DNA from: Desulfarculaceae bacterium JdFR-95
GTDB lineage: Bacteria; Desulfobacterota; Desulfarculia; Desulfarculales; Desulfarculaceae
NCBI GenBank assembly: GCA_002011835.1
Contig: MTPE01000229.1
Span: forward strand, 2,558 to 8,152
DNA length: 5,595 nucleotides
Direction: 5' to 3'
The notes below the pieces were generated by a model. That model searched no databases. It saw only the letters and a program-made list of their open reading frames with translations, and was not told the origin of the DNA. Every line of letters begins with the position of its first letter. Positions within the stretch are counted from its first letter, which is position 1. The position numbers and the translations under genes were made by a program. Of the stretch, positions 1-5,595 are shown one piece after another.

Positions 1-548
1 ACGCGCTGTTTGAGCCAGGGCTGGTAGGGGCCGGTGGCCAGCAGGTGGGGGTCGTGGTTGTGTTCGATGACCAGGGCCTGGCAGCCCTGCAAGCGGACCT
101 GGACCAGGCGGGTGGCCACGCCCAGGTCGGTACACAGGCCCAGGCGGGCGCTGCCCTGGCTGAACACCAGGCCCACGGGGTCGGCCGCGTCGTGGCTGGT
201 GGGGAAGGGGGTTATGGTGAGCGGGCCCAGGGTGAAACTGCGGCCGGGCTGCATGGGATGGTGTCGGCAGCCCCGCAGGCCTTCGGCCGCATGCCAGGTG
301 GCCGGCGTGGCCACCACCGGCACCTTGAGCCGCCGCGCCACCACCCCCACGCCGGCGGCGTGGTCGCGGTGTTCATGGGTGAGCACCACGGCGCGGATGC
401 GGCCTGCCTCCAGGCGGGCCGCCTCCAGACGCCGCAGCAGCTCCGCCCCAGACAGCCCGCAGTCCACCAGGACCGCCGCCTCGCCGCAGCACACGTAGGT
501 GGCGTTGCCCTTGGAGCCGCTGGCCAGCAGGCAGTAGGTGAGGGACAT
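1..548 (-). CDS. MBL-fold metallo-hydrolase, YycJ/WalJ type (C-terminus cut by window edge)
   Basis: Metal-dependent hydrolase of the metallo-beta-lactamase fold. The 182 complete visible codons begin with ATG at 548 and stay open to the left edge, so the C-terminus is missing. The N-terminal LASGSKGNAT (residues 8-17) is the hallmark of the YycJ/WalJ branch. The metal-binding motif HEHRDH gives H58, H60, D62 and H63; further likely ligands are H119 (in PTSHDAADPVG), D141 (in LCTDLG) and H163 (in EHNHD). The family usually ends with a GHLSN-like motif, which would lie outside the window. Some YycJ/WalJ proteins are reported as 5'-3' DNA exonucleases or as linked to cell-wall signalling, so the substrate is not settled here. 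It starts 5 nt after the dut stop with only a weak purine-rich ribosome site, suggesting coupling to dut. The family motif begins almost at the first residue, which supports this start. Confidence 0.88.
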   Translation of the reverse strand, partial: MSLTYCLLASGSKGNATYVCCGEAAVLVDCGLSGAELLRRLEAARLEAGRIRAVVLTHEHRDHAAGVGVVARRLKVPVVATPATWHAAEGLRGCRHHPMQPGRSFTLGPLTITPFPTSHDAADPVGLVFSQGSARLGLCTDLGVATRLVQVRLQGCQALVIEHNHDPHLLATGPYQPWLKQR

Positions 549-553
549 GGCTC

Positions 554-999
<446 letters not shown>

Positions 1000-1003
<4 letters not shown>

Positions 1004-2259
1004 GCCGCCATCTCCGCAGCCAGCTCGTCGGGGTCGGCCGGACCCAGGGCGGTGACGGACAGGACCTGGGGGTCGAGCAGGCGGGCGGCCAACTCGCTCA
1101 CCTCGGCGGCGGTGACCGCCTCTATCTTCTCCACCACCTCCTCCAGGGGTACGTAACGGCCGAAGTGCAGTTCGTTGCGCGCCAAGCGGGCCATACGCTG
1201 TTCGGGATTCTCGGCCGCCAGGAGGATGGAGCCGGTGAGGTTCTCCTTGGCGTGGGCCAGCTCGGTCTCGCTCACCGGCTCGGCGGCTAGGCGGGCCAGC
1301 TCGGCGCGGACCACCTTGAGGGCCTCGCGGGCGCGGCTGGGGGCCACGGCCAGGTAGATGCCCAGCAGACCGGAGTCGGAGTAGGTGTTGAGGAAGGAGT
1401 AGACCGAGTAGGCCAGGCCGCGGCGCTCGCGCACCTCCTGGAACAGGCGCGAGCTCATGCCGCCGCCCAGGATGAGGTTGAGCAGGGCGGCGGTGAAGCG
1501 CTCGCGGTCCACGGCCGAGGGGGCGGGCTGGCCCAGCACCAGGTGGACCTGCTCCAGATCGCGGGGCACCACGTGCAGGCCCGCGGCCGGGGTGGGAGGC
1601 CGGCGGGGAGGGCGCTGGTCCGCGGGGGGCAGGCTCCCCAGGGGGTCGGCGGCCAGCTCCACCAGCCGGTCGTGGTCCACGTCCCCCACCACGGCCACGA
1701 TCAATCCCTGGGGCCGGTAGTGCCGGCGCAGGTAGTCCAGGATGGCGGTGCGGTCCAGGGCGCGCACGCTCTGGGGGCTGCCCAGTACCGGCCGCCCCAG
1801 GGGATGGCCGGGCCAGAAGTTGCGGCTGAACAGCACGTGCACCAGCTCGTCGGGGGTGTCCTCCTGCATGGAGATCTCCTGCAGGATGACCTGGCGTTCG
1901 CGCTCCAGCTCCGCGGGGTCGAAGGTGGGGCGCAGCAGCAGGTCGGTGAGCAGGTCGCACAACTCGGCCAGGCGGCGGGACAGGGCGCGGGCGTGGTAGC
2001 AGGTGTTCTCCTTGGTGGTGAAGGCGTTGGCCTGGCCGCCCAGGCGGTCGATCTCGCGGGCGATGTCCAGGGGGCTGCGGCGCTCGGTGCCCTTGAAGGC
2101 CATGTGCTCGATGAAGTGGCTGGCACCGCTGAGCGCGGGCTCTTCGTCGCGGGAGCCCACGTCCAGCCACAGCCCCACGGTCACGGAGAAGGCCTGGGGC
2201 AGGCGCTCGCTGACCAGGCGCACGCCGTTGTCCAGGACGGTCTTACGATAGGTGTCCAC
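1000..2259 (-). CDS. M16-family zinc metallopeptidase (insulinase / processing-peptidase type)
   Basis: Zinc peptidase of family M16, related to mitochondrial processing peptidase and to Bacillus MlpA/YmxG; 419 residues, the usual size of the short two-domain bacterial form. The inverted zinc motif HFIEH gives H48, catalytic E51 and H52; the third ligand is most likely E128 in VILQE, 76 residues after H52, the normal spacing. The N-terminal M16 domain covers about 10-155. The C-terminal inactive domain covers about 165-350 and carries [12 protein letters not shown] and [10 protein letters not shown] (265-288), with the family Arg/Tyr pair near R280 and Y284. No signal peptide is seen, so it is probably cytoplasmic. 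The start is GTG at 2259, 3 nt after the pnp stop, with AGGTGA (2263-2268) overlapping that stop. An M16 gene beside pnp is a recurrent arrangement, also seen near pnpA in Bacillus. The physiological substrate is unknown, so no symbol is given. Confidence 0.94.
1012..1015 (-). promoter_or_regulatory. Ribosome-binding site deciding the dut start
   Basis: GGAG on the minus strand lies 8 nt before GTG at 1003, inside the last codons of the M16 gene. It supports this GTG rather than any of the many upstream in-frame candidates in the long open frame. The M16 stop and dut start share GTGA. Confidence 0.6.
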
Positions 2260-2262
2260 GGC

Positions 2263-2268
2263 TCACCT
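2263..2268 (-). promoter_or_regulatory. Ribosome-binding site of the M16 gene, overlapping the pnp stop codon
   Basis: AGGTGA, read on the minus strand, matches the anti-Shine-Dalgarno tail and contains the pnp TGA stop. The GTG start follows after 3 nt. Ribosomes ending pnp would sit on this site, so the M16 gene is probably translated by coupling. The site supports GTG at 2259 as the true start. Confidence 0.65.
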
Positions 2269-4461
2269 GCGGTGTCCGCGTCCCCCTTTGCGGCCGCGGT
2301 TGCGGCGCTCGCCGCCGCGGCGTTCGTTGCGGGGAGCCTGGGCGCGTTGCTGGGAGCGCTGGTCTTCCTCCTCTTCGGGGGGAGGCAGCACGGCCTTGCG
2401 CGACAGGCGCACCTTGCCGCGGTCGTCGATGCCCAGCACCTTGACCTTGATGATGTCGCCCTCCTTGATCACGTCGGTCACCGCGCGCACCCGCTTGTGG
2501 TCCAGCTCCGATATGTGGACCATGCCGTCGCGGCCGGGCAGGATCTCCACGAAGGCGCCGAAGTCCATGATGCGGACCACCTTGCCCTCGTACACCGCGC
2601 CTTCCTCCACCTCGCGGGTGAGCTCGCGGATCATGGCGATGGCCTTCTCCGCCGCCTCGCTCTCCACCGCGGCCACGTGCACGGTGCCGTCGTCCTCGAT
2701 GTCGATCTTGGAGCCGGTCTCGGCCTGGATGCCGCGGATCACCTTGCCGCCGGGGCCGATCACGTCCTTGATGCGCTCCACGGGGATGGTGATGGTGGTG
2801 ATGCGGGGGGCGAAGTCGGAGATCTGGCCGCGGGGCTTGGCCAGGACCTTGTTCATCTCCTCCAGGATGTGCAGGCGTCCCTCGCGGGCCTGCTGCAGGG
2901 CGCGGCCCATGATGGCCTGGTCGATACCGCTGATCTTGATGTCCATCTGCACCGCGGCGATGCCTTCGGCGGTGCCGGCCACCTTGAAATCCATGTCGCC
3001 CAGGTGGTCCTCGTCGCCCAGGATGTCGGTGAGCACCGCGGTACGGTCGCCCTCCTTGATGAGCCCCATGGCCACGCCGGCCACGGCCGCGCTCACCGGC
3101 ACACCGGCGTCCATCAGGGCCAGGGAGCCGCCGCACACCGTGGCCATGGAGGAGGAGCCGTTGGACTCCAGGATCTCGCTCACCACACGGATGGAGTAGG
3201 CGAACTCCTCGCGCGAGGGCAGCACCTTGTGCAGGGCGCGGCGGGCCAGGGCGCCGTGGCCGATCTCACGCCGGCCGGGACCGCGCAGCATGCGCGCCTC
3301 GCCCACGCAGAAGGGGGGGAAGTTGTAGTGCAACAGGAAGCGGCGGTACACGTCGCCCTCCATGAGCGACTCGATGCGCTGCTCGTCGCCGCTGGTGCCC
3401 AGGGTGCAGGTGACCAGGGCCTGGGTCTCGCCCCGGGTGAACAGGGCCGAGCCGTGGGTGCGCGGCAGTACCCCCACCTCGCAGGTGATGGGCCGCACCG
3501 TGGTGAGGTCGCGGCCGTCCACGCGGGTGCCGGTCTCCAGGATCATGGCCCGCATGGCCTGGGCCTCCATCTCGTCCACCAGCTTGGCCACTTCCTTCTC
3601 CCGGCCGGCGCCTTCTTCGCCCAGGGCCTCCAGTACCTCGGCCTTGAGCTGGCGCAGGCGGGCGTGGCGCTCCAGCTTGCCGGCGATGGACAGCACCTCC
3701 TTGATGCCCTCCCGGGCCAGCTCCTCCACCCGCGCCCGCAGGGCGGGGTCGGTCTCCTCGCGGGTGAACTCGCGCTTGGGCTTGCCCACCGCGGCCATGA
3801 GCTCTTCCTGGATGTCCAACAGAGGCTGCAGGCCCTGGTGGCCGAACCAGATGGCCTCCAGGATCTCCTCCTCGCTGAGCAGGTTGGCGCCGCCCTCCAC
3901 CATGCAGATGGCGTCGCGCGAGCCGGCCACCACCAGGTCCAGGTCCGACTCCTCCATCTGGGCGCGGGTGGGGTTGACGATCAGCTTGCCGTTCACCCGG
4001 CCCACGCGCACGCCGGCGATGGGTCCGTCGAAGGGCACGTCGCTGATACACAGGGCGGCCGAGGCCCCGGTGAGGGCCATGACGTCGGGCTCGGTGACCT
4101 TGTCCGCCGAATACACGTTGGCGATGATCTGGGTCTCATAGGTCCAGCCCTTGGGCATGCGGGGGCGCACCGGCCGGTCGATGAGCCGGCTGGTGAGGGT
4201 CTCCTTCTCGCTGGGCCGGCCCATCTCCCGGCGGAAGTAGTTGCCCGGGATGCGGCCGGTGGCGTACTGGAACTCCTGGTAGTCCACGGTGAGCGGCAGG
4301 AAGTCGATGCCCTCCCGCACCTTCAGGTCGCCCACCGCGGTGACCAGGACCACGGTGTCGCCCACCCGGACCCATACCGAGCCGCTGGCCTGTTTGGCCA
4401 CCTTGCCGGTCTCGATGACGAAGTCCAGACCGTTTATGGGCGTTGATACTTGCTTGTACAT
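2263..4461 (-). CDS. pnp: Polyribonucleotide nucleotidyltransferase (PNPase)
   Basis: Phosphorolytic 3'-5' exoribonuclease that degrades mRNA to nucleoside diphosphates and can add 3' tails; a homotrimer, often in the degradosome. The 732 residues show the full family layout: RNase PH-like core 1 (about 12-145, with the FRREMGRPSEKETLTSRLID region near 76-95), a helical linker (about 240-320), catalytic RNase PH-like core 2 (about 323-550), a KH domain with GPGG at 569-572, and an S1 domain (about 621-690). Residues matching the E. coli active site are R397/R398, S436-S438, D485, D491 and K493. The tail after S1 (about 691-732) is a short acidic run (EEEED) followed by a strongly basic, RG-rich end. 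ATG at 4461 fits homology; the ribosome site is only a weak purine-rich stretch. An ATG at 4474 is out of frame. A hairpin in the leader may serve the autoregulation known for pnp. Confidence 0.98.
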   Translation of the reverse strand: MYKQVSTPINGLDFVIETGKVAKQASGSVWVRVGDTVVLVTAVGDLKVREGIDFLPLTVDYQEFQYATGRIPGNYFRREMGRPSEKETLTSRLIDRPVRPRMPKGWTYETQIIANVYSADKVTEPDVMALTGASAALCISDVPFDGPIAGVRVGRVNGKLIVNPTRAQMEESDLDLVVAGSRDAICMVEGGANLLSEEEILEAIWFGHQGLQPLLDIQEELMAAVGKPKREFTREETDPALRARVEELAREGIKEVLSIAGKLERHARLRQLKAEVLEALGEEGAGREKEVAKLVDEMEAQAMRAMILETGTRVDGRDLTTVRPITCEVGVLPRTHGSALFTRGETQALVTCTLGTSGDEQRIESLMEGDVYRRFLLHYNFPPFCVGEARMLRGPGRREIGHGALARRALHKVLPSREEFAYSIRVVSEILESNGSSSMATVCGGSLALMDAGVPVSAAVAGVAMGLIKEGDRTAVLTDILGDEDHLGDMDFKVAGTAEGIAAVQMDIKISGIDQAIMGRALQQAREGRLHILEEMNKVLAKPRGQISDFAPRITTITIPVERIKDVIGPGGKVIRGIQAETGSKIDIEDDGTVHVAAVESEAAEKAIAMIRELTREVEEGAVYEGKVVRIMDFGAFVEILPGRDGMVHISELDHKRVRAVTDVIKEGDIIKVKVLGIDDRGKVRLSRKAVLPPPEEEEDQRSQQRAQAPRNERRGGERRNRGRKGGRGHRR

Positions 4462-4478
4462 CTCGTTCTCTCATTCCG

Positions 4479-4501
4479 GCGCAGGCTACCGCGGCCTGCG
4501 C
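4479..4501 (-). promoter_or_regulatory. Hairpin in the rpsO-pnp gap
   Basis: A perfect 8-bp GC-rich stem pairs 4479-4486 with 4494-4501 around a 7-nt loop, in the 62-nt gap between the rpsO stop and the pnp start. No U-run follows on the minus-strand transcript, so it is a poor intrinsic terminator. In E. coli the rpsO-pnp interval holds an RNase III-processed stem through which PNPase controls its own synthesis, and this hairpin sits in the corresponding place. The role is inferred from position only. Confidence 0.6.
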
Positions 4502-4523
4502 GCATGGCTAGACACGAAGGGTC

Positions 4524-4793
4524 CTATTTGCGGATACCCAGCTCCTTGATCAGGGTGCGATAACGTTCCAGGTCCTTGCGCTTGAGGTAGTTGAGCAGGC
4601 GGCGGCGCTGGCCCACCAGCTTGAGCAGGCCGCGCCGGCTGTGGTGATCCTTCTTGTGCACCTTGAAGTGTTCGTTCAGGTAGCGGATGCGCTCGGTGAG
4701 CAGGGCGATCTGCACCTCGGGGGAGCCGGTGTCGCCTTCCTTGCGCTGGAACTTGGCTATGATCTCCTTCTTGGTTTCCGGGTTGAGAACCAC
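4524..4793 (-). CDS. rpsO: 30S ribosomal protein S15
   Basis: Primary binding protein of the 30S subunit; binds the three-way junction of helices 20-22 in the central domain of 16S rRNA and helps form the B4 bridge to 50S. The 89-residue product has the normal length and is nearly all conserved: [16 protein letters not shown] (21-36), [19 protein letters not shown] (42-60) and RRRLLNYLK (63-71). H42, D49 and S52 match the residues that contact rRNA in characterised S15. The start is GTG at 4793, with AGGAGG at 4802-4807 and an 8-nt spacer. The stop is TAG. It lies between truB and pnp, the common bacterial order. S15 represses its own translation through leader structures in several phyla, and the stem-rich leader here is compatible with that. 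Confidence 0.98.
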   Translation of the reverse strand: MVLNPETKKEIIAKFQRKEGDTGSPEVQIALLTERIRYLNEHFKVHKKDHHSRRGLLKLVGQRRRLLNYLKRKDLERYRTLIKELGIRK

Positions 4794-4801
4794 TTCCTAA
4801 T

Positions 4802-4807
4802 CCTCCT
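4802..4807 (-). promoter_or_regulatory. Strong Shine-Dalgarno of rpsO
   Basis: AGGAGG on the minus strand, 8 nt before the GTG at 4793. It is the strongest ribosome site in the window, as expected for a highly made ribosomal protein, and it confirms the GTG start. The leader stems end just upstream of it. Confidence 0.85.
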
Positions 4808-4876
4808 TGTGGTACTGGGCCTGTGGTCAGGCCCCTCGTCTGCGGCCCAGAGGCGGGGACCATCCCCGCGACCGGG
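4808..4876 (-). promoter_or_regulatory. Structured rpsO leader, possible S15 autoregulatory RNA
   Basis: The truB-rpsO gap is unusually rich in stems. A first hairpin pairs 4863-4869 with 4853-4859 (7 bp, 3-nt loop). A second pairs 4828-4834 with 4817-4823 (7 bp, loop ACCA). A competing 7-bp pairing joins 4844-4850 with 4815-4821 and cannot coexist with the second hairpin because they share 4817-4821. The structures end within 8-10 nt of the Shine-Dalgarno. S15 is known to repress translation by binding leader structures that differ between phyla. Function here is inferred from pairing and position; GC-rich DNA yields some stems by chance. Confidence 0.5.
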
Positions 4877-5595
4877 CTACTCGGCCCCGGGGGCCGACGC
4901 AGATGTCCTGTCCTCTGCCTCCCGTCGGGGAGGCTGGGGAAACACCCTTATGGTCTCGTAGTCGCGGCCGGGCAGGCGTTTGCCCGCCTCCAGCCAGCGC
5001 AGCACCGCCACCAGGCCGCCTTCCGGGTCCAGGACCTGGAAGGGCTGGCCGGGTCGGGGCCGGGGTTGCTGCGGCCCCAGGAGTGAGGCGGTGTCCAGGA
5101 AGCCGCCCTGGCGCAGCCGCCAGGCCAGCTCGTCGTCCACCTCCACCGCGGGCAGCCCGCAGGCGGCCAGGGCCTCTACAGGCGGGATCAGGCGCCGGGC
5201 CAGTTCCTGCGGCCCCCAGTCCAGGGCCTCCTCCAGGCTCACCGCCTCCTCCAGGCGGAAGGGCAGCGAGGCCAGGCGGGCCAGGGAGGCCAGGTGCCCC
5301 ACGGTGCCCAGCAGGGCGGCCAGGTCCTCGGCCAGGGAGCGCAGGTAGGTCCCGCGGCTCACCTGCATCTCCAGCTCTATGGCCGCCGGCTCCAGGCGGT
5401 GCAGTATGGCCCGCCGCACCACGATGCGCCGCGGCGGTTTCTCGATCTTCTTGCCCTCGCGGGCGTAGGCGTACAGGGGCCGGCCCTGGTGCTTCACCGC
5501 GGAGAAGGGCGGCGGGGTCTGCAGCCGCTCGCCCTCCAGGGAGGCCAGGGCCCGGCGCACCTCCTCCTCGCTCAGGGCGGGCACCGGCTCCTGCC
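4877..5595 (-). CDS. truB: tRNA pseudouridine(55) synthase TruB (N-terminus cut by window edge)
   Basis: Isomerises U55 to pseudouridine in the T-loop of tRNAs; acts in the cytosol and also as a tRNA folding chaperone in this family. The 238 visible residues, about three quarters of a usual 300-residue protein, run from the right edge to TAG at 4877. Visible family landmarks are LQTPPPFSAVKHQGRPLYAYAREGKKIE with its PPxxSAxKxxGxxLYxxAR pattern, the CSKGTY-like segment SRGTYLRSLAEDL, and a C-terminal PUA-like region ending near GRDYETIRVFP. The catalytic aspartate lies in the N-terminal part outside the window, so activity cannot be judged. In-frame GTG at 5584 is not the start, because homology continues through it to the edge. 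A short polar tail follows the last domain. Upstream neighbours such as infB and rbfA are expected beyond the edge but not seen. Confidence 0.95.
   Translation of the reverse strand, partial: QEPVPALSEEEVRRALASLEGERLQTPPPFSAVKHQGRPLYAYAREGKKIEKPPRRIVVRRAILHRLEPAAIELEMQVSRGTYLRSLAEDLAALLGTVGHLASLARLASLPFRLEEAVSLEEALDWGPQELARRLIPPVEALAACGLPAVEVDDELAWRLRQGGFLDTASLLGPQQPRPRPGQPFQVLDPEGGLVAVLRWLEAGKRLPGRDYETIRVFPQPPRREAEDRTSASAPGAE

Noticed and set aside
1004..2170. Upstream in-frame extension of dut (open frame of 538 codons ending at the dut stop)
   Set aside because: The extension overlaps the M16 gene in another frame and is Pro/Arg/Gly-rich without homology signs. The dUTPase domain begins at the GTG at 1003, which has its own ribosome site.
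1543..4446. A 967-codon open frame on the plus strand, antisense to pnp and the M16 gene
   Set aside because: Its product is low-complexity, dominated by His, Ala, Gly, Leu, Val, Asp and Gln with no recognisable domain. That is the expected antisense shadow of GC-rich genes with strong third-position bias; the minus-strand genes have full conserved motifs.
4472..4474. Upstream ATG as an alternative pnp start
   Set aside because: It is out of frame with pnp and leads into an arginine/glycine-rich shadow frame; the ATG at 4461 is in frame with the conserved N-terminus.
4853..4869. Hairpin after truB as an intrinsic terminator
   Set aside because: The stem is good but no U-run follows it on the minus-strand transcript, so termination is unlikely; it fits better as part of the rpsO leader.

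Overview
This is a compact, GC-rich bacterial chromosomal segment with all six recognisable genes on the minus strand. Read in the direction of transcription (right to left) they are: truB (cut by the right edge), rpsO, pnp, an M16-family zinc peptidase, dut, and a metallo-beta-lactamase-fold hydrolase of the YycJ/WalJ type (cut by the left edge). Three of the five visible starts are GTG. The order truB-rpsO-pnp-M16 peptidase is a known conserved arrangement in several phyla. From memory, the addition of dut right after the M16 gene and the style of the PNPase sequence fit a high-GC member of the former Deltaproteobacteria (Desulfobacterota and relatives). That assignment is an inference and was not tested.

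Layout: truB occupies 4877-5595 and has lost its N-terminal part. An 83-nt leader (4794-4876) follows, rich in stems, and then rpsO (4524-4793). A 62-nt gap with one strong hairpin separates rpsO from pnp (2263-4461). After pnp the genes are packed tightly: the M16 gene starts 3 nt after the pnp stop, dut overlaps the M16 stop by 4 nt, and the hydrolase starts 5 nt after dut. This points to one transcript with translational coupling through the last four genes. No promoter or intrinsic terminator was convincingly seen, so the ends of the operon probably lie outside the window.

Functionally, the right half is RNA and translation machinery: tRNA pseudouridine-55 synthesis, ribosomal protein S15, and the 3'-5' exoribonuclease PNPase. 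The left half holds a protein-processing peptidase, nucleotide-pool sanitation by dUTPase, and a possible DNA exonuclease or hydrolase. All six genes look intact where visible, with their catalytic residues present.

No mobile element, CRISPR array, tRNA, rRNA or new system was found. The points most worth a second look are non-coding: a possible two-state RNA leader in front of rpsO, a hairpin in front of pnp, and an 18-bp in-frame repeat inside dut. There is no gene-free stretch longer than 83 nt.
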